From assembly GCA_900541505.1 (NCBI GenBank), contig UQKK01000024.1, positions 1 through 52,867 on the forward strand: a DNA stretch of 52,867 nucleotides, read 5' to 3'. The notes under the pieces are model-generated. The model did not search any database and was not told the origin of the DNA. It worked only from the letters and a program-made list of their open reading frames with translations. Below, piece by piece: positions 1-8,882 of the stretch (the stretch's first letter is position 1; each line of letters starts with the position of its first letter). Source of the stretch: an uncultured Ruminococcus sp. Its GTDB lineage: Bacteria > Bacillota > Clostridia > Lachnospirales > Lachnospiraceae. A program made the position numbers and the translations under genes.

Positions 1-54
1 ACCTATGACCCTCTGCTTGTAAGGCAGATGCTCTCCCAGCTGAGCTAAGACCCC
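1..54 (-). tRNA. tRNA-Val (anticodon TAC), 5' part, cut by window edge
   Basis: Read on the minus strand from 54, the sequence gives a 7-nt acceptor strand (GGGGTCT), TA, a D-arm (GCTC...GAGC) and an anticodon arm with a TCTGC/GCAGA stem and the loop CTTACAA. The anticodon is therefore TAC (valine, GUA codons). It continues into the variable region and the start of the T-arm before the window ends. The 3' part of the acceptor and T-arm is outside the window. Confidence 0.9.
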
Positions 55-108
55 ATAATACTATTTCTGTAGGTCTGGATGTTTTTGCCACCCGCAACCT
101 GCTTTGCT

Positions 109-138
109 ATTATACTATCATATTCCGTCAAATGTCAA
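109..138 (-). promoter_or_regulatory. Promoter of the tRNA-Val transcript
   Basis: On the minus strand there is a perfect -35 (TTGACA, 133-138), an 18-bp spacer and a perfect -10 (TATAAT, 109-114). It points at the tRNA, which begins about 55 nt downstream, so the precursor would have a leader of roughly 45-50 nt. Near-consensus promoters are usual for stable RNA genes. Confidence 0.75.
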
Positions 139-179
139 CACTTTTTTAAAACAAATTTTTAAAATTTTTCAAACAATTG

Positions 180-208
180 TCACAGTTCATCTATTACGCA
201 GACTGTGA
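180..208 (-). terminator. Possible terminator after purL
   Basis: An inverted repeat (TCACAGT ... ACTGTGA) is followed on the minus strand by an AT-rich, T-rich stretch (about 140-178). It lies between the purL stop and the tRNA promoter. The stem is short and the loop long, so this is a weak call. Confidence 0.35.
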
Positions 209-337
209 TGAAATCCAAAGCTTTAAAAGTCGCCTTTGGAGAGAGGACCGGAGCATACATCCCATCTTTTTGTCTCCCCTTTTCCGGGAAAAGATGTATA
301 CCCCGCCTGTCCTGAAACCCTCTGTCAGAAGCGTTTT

Positions 338-3300
338 CTATCTGAAATATGCCACGCCGGACTCAAATATCTTCATATCCTGCTCGCCATAAATATTGAT
401 GGCTACTCCATCTCCTCGTCTCTCGGAATGTGCCATCTTGCCGAGCACTCTTCCGTCAGGACTTGTGATACCCTCAATCGCGCAGTAGGAGCCGTTGACA
501 TTCCATGTCTCGTCCATACTGATTTTTCCGTCCAGGTCACAGTACTGTGTCGCCACCTGTCCGTTTTCAAACAGTTTCTTTAACCACGCCTCACTGGCAA
601 CAAATCTTCCTTCCCCGTGTGATGCCGGATTTGTGTAGACTCCGCCAAGCTCTGCCTTCATAAGCCAGGGTGACTTATTGGTTACAACTTTAGTGTAGAC
701 CATCTTTGAGATGTGGCGTCCTATGGTGTTATAAGTCAGGGTCGGAGAATCTTCTGTCTGCCCGCATATCTTTCCGTAGGGAACTAATCCCAGCTTGATG
801 AGCGCCTGGAAACCGTTGCAAATCCCCAGTGCAAGTCCATCTCTTTCATTAAGTAGTTTTTCCACTGCCTCTTTCATCTTCTCATTCTGGAAGGCAGTAG
901 CGAAAAACTTCGCGGAACCATCCGGCTCATCCCCAGCGCTGAATCCGCCTGGGAACATAATCATCTGTGCTTTTTCAATAGCTTTTTCAAACTCGTTTAC
1001 AGACTCCCGGATATCGGCTGCGCTGAGATTTCTGAATACCCTTGTAATCACGTTCGCCCCTGCGCGCTCAAACGCCTTCTGGCTGTCATACTCGCAGTTT
1101 GTCCCCGGAAATACAGGGATAAACACCGTAGGCTGACCAATCTTGTGGCTGCAGATGTGAATATCAGATGCCTGATACAGCTTCTCCTCTATTGTTTCTG
1201 TGTTGTCCGTTGATTTTGTGGCAAATACACTTCCGATACTTCCTGTCCATGCTTTCACTGCTTCCTCAAGGGAAATCTCCACATCTCTGTAGGTAAACAT
1301 CTCATTTCCTGTCACTTCTCCGATGACGGTATAGGAGATACTTAAATCACCCACTTTATCAGCCGGGACTTCCGCCACGATATCGCCGAATGCGGGCATG
1401 AACAAGTCTCTCTCATCGATATTGTGCTCTATCTTCAGACCCATGCCATTGCCAAATGCCATCTTGCTCACCGCCGCGATGACGCCGTGTCTGTCCAGAG
1501 CGTAGGCAGATACAATCTTGCCGCTTCGGATGTCCTCGGTAAACTTCCCATACTGGTCCATCAGATGGTCATATACAGGCAGGTCGTACGCATCCCTCTC
1601 GGTGCGCAGCCATACCAGCTTATTGCCCGCCTTTTTCAGTTCCGGCGTAATGATATCGCCCTGAAGCGCCATATCCACCGCAAAGGAAACCAGAGTCGGG
1701 GGCACGTCGATATCCTGGAAAGTACCGGACATGCTGTCCTTTCCGCCAATGGAGGGAAGCCCGAATCCAAGCTGTGCGTTATAGGCGCCCAGAAGCGCCG
1801 CAAACGGCTGGCTCCAGCGTTTCGGGTCCTCGGTCATTCTGCGGAAATATTCCTGGAAGGTAAAGCGGATTTTTCTGTAATCTCCGCCTGCTGCCACAAT
1901 CTTTGCCACCGATTCCGTCACCGCGTACACTGCGCCATGGTAGGGGCTCCAACTGGACAGATAGGGGTCAAATCCGTAACTCATCATGGAGACACTGTCT
2001 GTCTTTCCATTCTGTACAGGCACTTTCGCCACCATTGCCTGCGTTTCTGTCATCTGGTACTTTCCGCCATGAGGCATGAAGACTGAGCCGGCTCCGATAG
2101 AACCGTCAAACATCTCCACAAGCCCTTTCTGGGAGCAGACATTTAAATCCTTCATGGTATCCAGCCATGTTTCTCTTACATCCAACACGTTCTTTCTGAC
2201 AAACAGGCTTTCATCCCGTCTCGGTATCTCCACTTCCACGCTGGTCTCCTGGTGTGCCCCGTTGGTATCCAGAAAGGCACGGGAGATATTGACGATTTCC
2301 TTTCCTCTCCATACCAGCACCAGACGCGGAGATTCTGTCACTACTGCCACTTCCGTAGCTTCTAAGTTCTCCTCTTTCGCATAAGATAAGAACTTCTCCA
2401 CATCTTTTTTATCTACAACAACTGCCATTCTCTCCTGGGATTCGGAGATGGCAATCTCTGTTCCATCCAATCCCGCATATTTCTTCGGCACCTTGTCCAA
2501 GTCCACGCGCAGACCATCCGCCAGCTCACCGATTGCCACAGATACTCCGCCTGCGCCGAAATCGTTGCACTTCTTGATAAGGCGGCTGACTTCCTCCCTG
2601 CGGAACAGACGCTGAATCTTACGCTCTGTGGGCGGATTTCCTTTCTGTACCTCCGCGCCGCATGTCTCGATGGATTCCTCCGTGTGTACCTTAGAAGAAC
2701 CGGTCGCTCCGCCGCAGCCATCCCGTCCGGTGCGTCCACCCAGAAGGATGATGATATCTCCGGGGTCTGAAGTCTCCCGGATGACAGCGCGTCTGGGCGC
2801 CGCGCCTAAGACTGCTCCAATCTCCATACGTTTCGCCACATAATTGGGGTGATAGATTTCCTTTACAAGCCCTGTCGCCAGACCAATCTGGTTTCCGTAA
2901 GAGCTGTAGCCGTGCGCCGCCTCGCGGACCAGCTTTTTCTGGGGAAGTTTCCCTTTCAATGTATCGTCCGCAGATACCGTTGGGTCCGCGGCTCCCGTCA
3001 CGCGCATCGCCTGATACACGTAAGTACGTCCGGAGAGCGGGTCACGGATTGCCCCGCCCAGGCAGGTTGCCGCGCCGCCGAAAGGCTCAATCTCTGTAGG
3101 GTGATTGTGTGTCTCATTTTTGAAATTGATGAGCCACTCTTCCTCCACGCCGTCCACTTTTATCGGTACTACGATACTGCACGCGTTGATTTCATCGGAC
3201 TCTTCCTGGTCTGCCAGCTTCCCTTCCTTTTTCAGCTTGCGCATCGCCATCAGCGCCAGGTCCATAAGGCAGATAAACTTATCATCCCTGCCCGCGAAAA

Positions 3301-4090
3301 TCTCGCTGTGGTCTTTTCTGTACTGCTCATAGGTATTTACGATAGGTTCTTTATAATCTCCATCCCCAAAAGTGACTTCTTTTAACTCTGTGGAGAATGT
3401 CGTATGGCGGCAGTGGTCGGACCAGTATGTATCCAACACGCGGATTTCCGTCATAGTTGGGTCTCTGTGCTCTTCTTCTCTGTAATAGTTCTGGATATGC
3501 AGGAAATCTTTGAAAGTCATGGCGAGATTCAATGAGTTGTATAACTCTTTTAACGCTCCTTCTTCCATATCTGCAAAACCGTCAAACACCTTCACATCCG
3601 CCGGCTCCTCAAAAACTGTCACCAGCGTTTCCGGCTTCTCCATCCCGGTCTCTCTGGAATCCACCGGATTGATACAGTGATTCTTCACTGCTTCCATCTC
3701 TTCTTCCGTAAGGTCGCCCTCCAACACATAAGTGGTCGCCGTCTTTATCACCGGTTCTTCGTCCTCTTTGATGAAGCGCACACACTGCTCCGCCGAATCC
3801 GCTCTCTGGTCAAACTGTCCTGGCAAATATTCCACAGAAAATACATAGTCGCCGCTCTGTCTGGGGAAATCCTCCTCATACAGAATATCAACCGGCGGTT
3901 CCGCAAACACCGTCCGGCATGCTTTCTCAAACGTTTCGCCGGAAAGATTCTCAATATCATAGCGAATCAGCACTCTTACCCCGGTCACGCCCCAGATTCC
4001 CAGATAATGCCGAATCTCATGCCGAAGCGCCTTCGCCTGCACGGCAAATTCCGGTTTCTTCTCAACATACACACGTCTTACGCTGCTCAT
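338..4090 (-). CDS. purL: Phosphoribosylformylglycinamidine synthase (single-chain PurL)
   Basis: ATP- and glutamine-dependent conversion of FGAR to FGAM in cytoplasmic purine biosynthesis. At 1250 residues it matches the long single-polypeptide form, not the split PurS/PurL/PurQ system common in Bacillus. Visible in order: an N-terminal PurS-like region, two AIRS-type halves (NFKNETHNHPTEIEPFGGAAT is a typical substrate/ATP-binding segment; SIGGKDSMSGT follows later), and a C-terminal class I glutamine amidotransferase with the nucleophile in LGICNGFQ near residue 1090 and its His in SHGEGRF. The ATG at 4090 has a good ribosome binding site (AAAGGAG). It stands alone: no other pur gene is in the window. 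The 189-bp upstream gap shows no purine riboswitch that I can recognise. Confidence 0.97.
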   Translation of the reverse strand: MSSVRRVYVEKKPEFAVQAKALRHEIRHYLGIWGVTGVRVLIRYDIENLSGETFEKACRTVFAEPPVDILYEEDFPRQSGDYVFSVEYLPGQFDQRADSAEQCVRFIKEDEEPVIKTATTYVLEGDLTEEEMEAVKNHCINPVDSRETGMEKPETLVTVFEEPADVKVFDGFADMEEGALKELYNSLNLAMTFKDFLHIQNYYREEEHRDPTMTEIRVLDTYWSDHCRHTTFSTELKEVTFGDGDYKEPIVNTYEQYRKDHSEIFAGRDDKFICLMDLALMAMRKLKKEGKLADQEESDEINACSIVVPIKVDGVEEEWLINFKNETHNHPTEIEPFGGAATCLGGAIRDPLSGRTYVYQAMRVTGAADPTVSADDTLKGKLPQKKLVREAAHGYSSYGNQIGLATGLVKEIYHPNYVAKRMEIGAVLGAAPRRAVIRETSDPGDIIILLGGRTGRDGCGGATGSSKVHTEESIETCGAEVQKGNPPTERKIQRLFRREEVSRLIKKCNDFGAGGVSVAIGELADGLRVDLDKVPKKYAGLDGTEIAISESQERMAVVVDKKDVEKFLSYAKEENLEATEVAVVTESPRLVLVWRGKEIVNISRAFLDTNGAHQETSVEVEIPRRDESLFVRKNVLDVRETWLDTMKDLNVCSQKGLVEMFDGSIGAGSVFMPHGGKYQMTETQAMVAKVPVQNGKTDSVSMMSYGFDPYLSSWSPYHGAVYAVTESVAKIVAAGGDYRKIRFTFQEYFRRMTEDPKRWSQPFAALLGAYNAQLGFGLPSIGGKDSMSGTFQDIDVPPTLVSFAVDMALQGDIITPELKKAGNKLVWLRTERDAYDLPVYDHLMDQYGKFTEDIRSGKIVSAYALDRHGVIAAVSKMAFGNGMGLKIEHNIDERDLFMPAFGDIVAEVPADKVGDLSISYTVIGEVTGNEMFTYRDVEISLEEAVKAWTGSIGSVFATKSTDNTETIEEKLYQASDIHICSHKIGQPTVFIPVFPGTNCEYDSQKAFERAGANVITRVFRNLSAADIRESVNEFEKAIEKAQMIMFPGGFSAGDEPDGSAKFFATAFQNEKMKEAVEKLLNERDGLALGICNGFQALIKLGLVPYGKICGQTEDSPTLTYNTIGRHISKMVYTKVVTNKSPWLMKAELGGVYTNPASHGEGRFVASEAWLKKLFENGQVATQYCDLDGKISMDETWNVNGSYCAIEGITSPDGRVLGKMAHSERRGDGVAINIYGEQDMKIFESGVAYFR

Positions 4091-4279
4091 ACATACTCTC
4101 CTTTACTCTTTTATGAATTCCTCTATGTTCCAGGCTTTCTGTATATTATCCCACCAAGGTTCCTAATACTTATCCTACCACACCCTTCTTCATTAGTACA
4201 ATTAATATAATTAAACTAATTAATAAGTATTGTTAATCTTTTGTGCAGTACTTTTCCTTTGCCAAAAACCGCTCACTCT

Positions 4280-4978
4280 TTAGGCAGACATCTTCTGCCC
4301 GCTCTTATGTCTGCCCAGAAAAATACTCACTGCCAAAAGTATCAGCAGACCGCCGATGAACAGCACGCCAATCCTCGCCACCATATCCGCAAAGAGTCCC
4401 TCCGGCAGCATCCGTATCATATAATCCTCCGCCGGGTCAAAGAGCCATAAATCATTGTCAAAAAAGATATGGTGAAACTTCACAAACACCGCATTGAAGT
4501 CCACCGCCGCAGCAATCCCCAGCAGCACTGTCAGGGCTCCGGCGGCTGCCAACGCAATCTGATAAGACCTGCACAGCAACATTTTAAGCTTCGCCTTTGT
4601 GATAAATAGCAGTATCAGGCAGACAACCATCACGATAAGAGCGCCCACGCGGATATGAAGTCCGCCAATAAAGAGTTCTTTTACTTCCGCCATGTGTAAG
4701 CGGTCCTGCTCATTAAAGAAATCCTGCTCTTTTCCCTCCACCGTCGTGTAGACCTCCAGTGTCTCCCTGTCTCCTCTTAAGTATGCCATCATCTCGTGAG
4801 TCACGTACATGACATCCTCCATCTCCATGTCAAGCTGCTCTAATACTCCGTATTTTTCATACTCCTTCTCGTAAACTCCGAAGTCCGCGTACATCGCAAT
4901 CTCAAAGCTGGAGATTAAAAGTACAACGATGAGCGCGAAAGAACAGATAATTCCTAAAAACCAGTGTAATTTTTTCAT
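4280..4978 (-). CDS. Lit-like lipoprotein intramolecular transacylase (TIGR01906/DUF1461 membrane protein)
   Basis: 232 residues with four predicted membrane segments: about 7-27, 111-128, 140-158 and one near the C-terminus (about 200-222). A long extracytoplasmic region follows the first segment. The family signatures are present: His95 in LHMAEVK, His169/170 in FHHIFFDNDLWLFDP, and a late LPEG.F motif. From family knowledge, Lit proteins move an acyl chain from the glycerol to the N-terminal cysteine of lipoproteins, giving lyso-form lipoproteins in low-GC Gram-positives, with two conserved His residues involved. The link of this protein to that activity rests on motif similarity only. It is divergent from the LysR gene, with 88 bp between the starts. 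An uncharacterised TIGR01906 relative with a different role is the alternative. Confidence 0.72.
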   Translation of the reverse strand: MKKLHWFLGIICSFALIVVLLISSFEIAMYADFGVYEKEYEKYGVLEQLDMEMEDVMYVTHEMMAYLRGDRETLEVYTTVEGKEQDFFNEQDRLHMAEVKELFIGGLHIRVGALIVMVVCLILLFITKAKLKMLLCRSYQIALAAAGALTVLLGIAAAVDFNAVFVKFHHIFFDNDLWLFDPAEDYMIRMLPEGLFADMVARIGVLFIGGLLILLAVSIFLGRHKSGQKMSA

Positions 4979-5007
4979 GTCTTTTTCCTCTCTGTTGTCA
5001 ATTCTAA

Positions 5008-5036
5008 TTGTATTTCTTTTCCATATCCCTTATAAT
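5008..5036 (+). promoter_or_regulatory. Promoter of the LysR-family gene
   Basis: TTGTAT (5008-5013), a 17-bp spacer and TATAAT (5031-5036) precede the lysR-type start at 5067. A purine-rich GGGGG ribosome binding site lies at 5054-5058. The promoter sits in the 88-bp gap shared with the divergent Lit-like gene, so a LysR-type regulator bound here could affect both genes. Confidence 0.6.
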
Positions 5037-5066
5037 ACAAGTAACACTTATTAGGGGGTCTAATGA

Positions 5067-5939
5067 ATGGATATTAATTATGAATTATACAAAGTCTTTT
5101 TCTATGTAGCAACTACCTTGAGTTTTTCTGAAGCGTCCAAGCTCCTCTTCATCTCCCAGTCTGCTGTCAGCCAGTCTATCAAGACGCTGGAGCGCAAGCT
5201 GGACCAGACGTTGTTTCTGCGAAGCACAAAACGCGTACAGCTCACCCCGGAGGGCGAGATTCTCCTGCGCCACATTGAACCTGCCATGAACCTCATCCAG
5301 CGCGGGGAAGCCCAGCTTTTAGATGCCGCCTCCACAGGAGGGCAGATACGCATCGGAGCCAGCGACACCATCTGCCGTTACTTCCTCGTTCCCTACCTGG
5401 AACGGTTCCACAAATCTTTCCCCAACGCACACATCAAAGTCATCAACCAGACGTCCGTCAAATGTGTGGAACTTTTGGAGAGCGGTCAAGTGGACCTCAT
5501 CGTCGTCAATTATCCGAACAATTACTTAAGCAACGTCTCTGCCATTCGCAAGATTAAATCCTTCCACGATGTCTTCATCGCCGGGGAAGCATTTAAGAAC
5601 TTAAGGGGCGAAAAGCTGACGCTCAAGGAACTGTCCGGCTATCCTATCCTCATGCTGGATAAGAACAGTACCACCAATGAATTTCTTCACCGCCTGTTCC
5701 AGCAGTATCAGTTGGACCTTGTGCCGGAGATTGAGCTGACCAGCAACGACCTGCTCATTGACCTTGCCCGCATCGGGCTTGGCATCGCTTTTCTTCCGGA
5801 TTACTGTGTCGCCGGGAATACTTCCGGGCTCTTTATCGTGGACACGATGGAAGACTTGCCCGGCAGGGAGCTTGTCATCGCCTACAATGAACAGGTGCCG
5901 CTCTCCAAAGCAGGGGAGGAATTTTTGAGTTATTTCTAA
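5067..5939 (+). CDS. LysR-family transcriptional regulator
   Basis: 290 residues, the usual LTTR length. An N-terminal winged helix-turn-helix (about 1-60; SFSEASKLLFISQSAVSQSIKTL) is followed by a linker helix and a two-lobe periplasmic-binding-protein-like effector domain starting near residue 90 (GGQIRIGASDTICRYFLVPY). The effector is unknown. The family normally regulates the divergently transcribed neighbour, here the Lit-like transacylase. The DNA-binding half is strongly conserved. The start at 5067 gives the canonical LTTR N-terminus and has a G-rich ribosome binding site. Confidence 0.9.
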   Translation: MDINYELYKVFFYVATTLSFSEASKLLFISQSAVSQSIKTLERKLDQTLFLRSTKRVQLTPEGEILLRHIEPAMNLIQRGEAQLLDAASTGGQIRIGASDTICRYFLVPYLERFHKSFPNAHIKVINQTSVKCVELLESGQVDLIVVNYPNNYLSNVSAIRKIKSFHDVFIAGEAFKNLRGEKLTLKELSGYPILMLDKNSTTNEFLHRLFQQYQLDLVPEIELTSNDLLIDLARIGLGIAFLPDYCVAGNTSGLFIVDTMEDLPGRELVIAYNEQVPLSKAGEEFLSYF

Positions 5940-6004
5940 ATGATTTATTTCGATTATTTATGGGCTGCTTTCTAATTTGTAAGCGCTTTTCCATGTGGCT
6001 CGAA

Positions 6005-6036
6005 CCAACGGGAAGTACCTCTGTACTGCCCGTTGG
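6005..6036. repeat. Strong inverted repeat between lysR and the 405-aa gene
   Basis: CCAACGGG followed by a further 6-bp arm, a 4-nt loop and the reverse copy ending CCCGTTGG: a 14-bp stem with one mismatch. It lies between the convergent lysR (stop 5939) and orphan gene (stop 6085). It may act as a bidirectional transcription stop, but neither side has a convincing T-run. It also marks the change into the AT-rich island. Confidence 0.5.
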
Positions 6037-6084
6037 CTCACTAAAACATATCGAGTACATTTTAACATTTGCTTTTTGATTTAT

Positions 6085-7302
6085 CTATCCTGCAATCAAA
6101 TAGATATTCTTATTATCAAAGCAAATTCGCTCTGTGTAGTTATAAATCTGAATCATATCTTCCATTTTATCTATAAACACGCGTATTTCTGGATTGCCAA
6201 TTTCTGCAAATGCAGTAATTGCACTCATCTCAATTTCTTTAGCGTTAGATTTGATATGTTTGCCGCCATCCTGCAAAAATTCATCAATCTGACCTTCTTT
6301 TACAAGTGGAATTCTACCGATAAATCTTCCAACTGCTTTACTTGCTGTCCCGATTCCTTTAAGTACGTTTGCCTCAACAGAAACACCACTTATTTTTTCC
6401 AAATAATCAGAGCAATGACCAAACAAATCTCTATAGACTGATGACTGCTTTTCAAGCTCTTCTTTAATACCGGTGATATATTCTTCTTTAAAATTGCCAC
6501 TCAGCATAATCTCCAGCATGGAAGCCATTGAGAATGTATATAAAGAAAGCCTATAATATTTGAACTTTTTCTGCAAATCCTCCAATATTGAATTCACCTG
6601 ATTTTGTACCACTACAAGTTTTTTCGAATTAACCACCTCTGCAACCTTTTTCTGATACCCCTTCATATTCTTACGAGCTGTTCTTTGAATATCAAGAACC
6701 AGTTTATGATTACTTGCAACAAAGTGCTTGTTGTCCCAATTCAGCTTATACTTAGATATGATATCTGATAACGTTTCAACGTCTGCTTCTATTTCAGATT
6801 CCTTTTCAATTTCCAAAAAGGAAATTATCTGCTTCTGCATTTTTTCAATTTCACCGAGCTTCTCCTCAATAGAGAACAGTGCAACAGCCATCATCATCGT
6901 TGCTGGATTGATTGCAGCAACAGATTGTGTTGTTGCAGTCAATGGGTCAGCGGATTGAAGCTGCGCAAATTTAGAAGTACCATCTGCTGTTTTGAAAGCA
7001 CCCCAAAAGTTACCGTTGCCAGCAACCTTCAACGTATCTCCAACTGCTGCATTAGCCAGTTGATAAAAACCGGTTGCGTTTATCGTTATTGTTTGCGTTA
7101 CTGTTCTAAGCGCTGGAAGCAGCGATGATACACCAGAACCAAGCGTCGCCAGCTGTGCAATAGGAACACTCCGTAATTTCTGTTCCGCTATATTTGCACG
7201 GGCATCAAACAACAAACCATCTGCTATTTCCACCAGTGTGCTTTCATTTGTTTCCTCTGACTGTGCCATTTCTGAAGCAGGCATTTTTATGATATCTGCC
7301 AT
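6085..7302 (-). CDS. Uncharacterised 405-aa alpha-helical protein in a decayed defence island
   Basis: I do not recognise the family. The protein has no signal peptide. Residues about 40-110 are small-residue and Thr-rich (ALRTVTQTITINATGF). A hydrophobic stretch (INPATMMMAVALF, about 128-145) is followed at once by a heptad-like Glu/Lys/Ile helix (EEKLGEIEKMQKQIISFLE), then long helices to the end, with a second apolar segment (LSLYTFSMASMLEIML) near 255. Two helical bundles around one hydrophobic hairpin recall helical pore-forming or phage-type effectors, but that is only a shape resemblance. The ATG at 7302 has an excellent ribosome binding site (AAGGAGGAG). It is the only intact gene between two broken restriction/nuclease genes and the lysR region, so it may be a surviving cargo gene. 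Confidence 0.8.
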   Translation of the reverse strand: MADIIKMPASEMAQSEETNESTLVEIADGLLFDARANIAEQKLRSVPIAQLATLGSGVSSLLPALRTVTQTITINATGFYQLANAAVGDTLKVAGNGNFWGAFKTADGTSKFAQLQSADPLTATTQSVAAINPATMMMAVALFSIEEKLGEIEKMQKQIISFLEIEKESEIEADVETLSDIISKYKLNWDNKHFVASNHKLVLDIQRTARKNMKGYQKKVAEVVNSKKLVVVQNQVNSILEDLQKKFKYYRLSLYTFSMASMLEIMLSGNFKEEYITGIKEELEKQSSVYRDLFGHCSDYLEKISGVSVEANVLKGIGTASKAVGRFIGRIPLVKEGQIDEFLQDGGKHIKSNAKEIEMSAITAFAEIGNPEIRVFIDKMEDMIQIYNYTERICFDNKNIYLIAG

Positions 7303-7437
7303 AATCGTTCTCCTCCTTAGGTATATATTTAGACTTCATTACATACCTTGTAATTTTCGCGAACTATATTTAGTACATCCATTTTTCGATTTCCGAACTC
7401 AAGGTCACATAGACGGCAGCCACTGGACATCATAAAT

Positions 7438-7533
7438 TTACCGCTCGTGCGCCTCTTTTCCTGCCTTACCAGCTTCTAATCCTTGATATTCCTGATTTAA
7501 TTCCCGCAATAGTTCCCTCTCGCTCGATAATAT
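7438..7533 (-). pseudogene. C-terminal coding remnant, family unknown
   Basis: A 31-codon open stretch ends in ...LEAGKAGKEAHER and TAA at 7438-7440. It reads like a real charged, helical C-terminus but has an in-frame stop upstream and no start. It overlaps, in another frame, the broken tail of the DUF1016 remnant. I read it as debris from a deletion that joined two genes. Weak evidence. Confidence 0.3.
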
Positions 7534-8268
7534 AATTTATATTTTGAGGCAATGAAACATTTTAAAAAATAATTATAAAATACAAGGTCAATTCTAAATT
7601 GACGTCCATCAAATGTTATTCTTTTCTGCCTTGAGACAAACAAAAAACCTCTGCCAAGTTCCAAAAGGAATTTCTGCAAATGTATAATTAACGCTTGCTC
7701 TAAATCACTTTCATAAAAATCATCATTAGGGGGCAGTCTAAGAAATTCCAACACACGGGGCATGGATAGCATCTTCTGGTTTCTTTTCCGGCTCTAATTT
7801 CTGTATTTTCTTTGCAACTTTCTCTTTATTTTTACTGGATAATAACCTTTCATAAAAGAAAGAACTTATCTGACGTTCGAGTTGTCTGGTACTCCATTGG
7901 GGTTTTACTGCTTCTTGTATATAAAATTCTCTTATCTCATCATTTTCCACTTTCATCATAAGCCGATAATGCGTCCAACTTAATTCGTCACGCAGTGCGT
8001 GACCATTTGGAAATGTCAAGTAAAACTGCCTCATATACTTTAAATTTGTTACTGTAAATCCTTTGCCGAAATCTTGTGTCATTTGTTTTGACAGCTCTTT
8101 TAGCAAACCCATACCATACTCTGCCTTTTCATTGCCACCTTGCTCTTCAATAATTCATTTCCCGATATTCCAGTGGGCTTCAGCCATCGCAAAATTGGCT
8201 GTTTAATAGACCTTATTTCTTGCTGTAACTAAAATTTCTTTGATTTCCTTATAAAAATTTTGATTCAT
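7497..8268 (-). pseudogene. Degraded DUF1016/YhcG-type PD-(D/E)XK nuclease
   Basis: From the ATG at 8268 (AAGGGG upstream) the frame reads MNQNFYKEIKEILVTARNKVY, a TAA stop at 8203-8205, TANFAMAEAHWNIGK, a TGA stop at 8155-8157, then IIEEQGGNEKAEYG and a long typical DUF1016 N-domain (DFGKGFTVTNLKYMRQFY, ELSWTHYRLMMKVEN, TRQLERQISSFFYERLL). Near 7760 a one-base frameshift moves the reading to the nuclease part (VLEFLRLP, ESDLEQALIIHLQKFLLELG, RQKRI, FRIDLVFYN), which stops being homologous after LKCF at about 7554. The C-terminal part with the rest of the active site is gone. DUF1016 proteins are found in restriction and other defence loci. Two stops, one frameshift and one truncation make it clearly non-functional. 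Confidence 0.88.
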
Positions 8269-8325
8269 AGCCCCTTTATCACTTTTAAATCGATAAAAAC
8301 CATGCCTCATCAATTATGTAGTCAT

Positions 8326-8882
8326 TCACTGGTGAAAACTAATTATACCATTCAGCTTAACAATTCCCATACCATCTATTCCACCATCGCCTGTTTTTCC
8401 AGTAACTGTAACCTGTATGAATCCGGATTCTCTTAATATTCTTTGTGTTAATCGTTCAAAAGCATCTGGTTTTATATTGATGTATCTACACCATCATTTT
8501 CCAGATACCCATCTTTGATATTTATATTATTGACATCTTTTATTTTTAAAAAAGTCATTTCACGAACCTTTTGTACAACTTCATCAGGATTAATCTTTTC
8601 CAACTCTCTCCCTTTTGCTGTTAAAGACCATATCCCTCGTGAAGAGTTTTCCAAGATTCCTACTTTTTTCATATATGTTCTTGTCCATGCCAATCGATAT
8701 TCAACCTCTGTCTTACTGCTATTGCCATGCATGATTTCTTGCACTTCTGTTGGCAACTCTAATATCTCAATTGTTTTATCATCTATTTCTCTAATTGTGC
8801 CAGAACCGCCTAATTCTTTCATAGCCTGAAGCAGTTCACATATCATATCATTATAAGCAGGTATTTCTAAATGGTTTCTCAT
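8326..8882 (-). pseudogene. Truncated Mrr-type restriction endonuclease
   Basis: The N-terminal 136-aa frame (8472-8882) is the winged-helix Mrr_N domain (MRNHLEIPAYNDMICELL ... LTAKGRELEK). A frameshift near 8475 moves the reading into AFERLTQRILRESGF, VTGKTGDGGIDGMG and KLNGIISF, the start of the Mrr catalytic fold including the GDGGID active-site aspartate. It then hits TGA at 8326-8328 before the QxK part of the catalytic motif. From family knowledge Mrr enzymes cleave modified DNA. This copy cannot form a nuclease site. The N-terminal piece could still be expressed, but no function is implied. Confidence 0.87.

Noticed and set aside
4091..4279. Possible purine riboswitch in front of purL
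   Set aside because: No purine-riboswitch core motifs were recognised. The region is AT-rich with a normal ribosome binding site.
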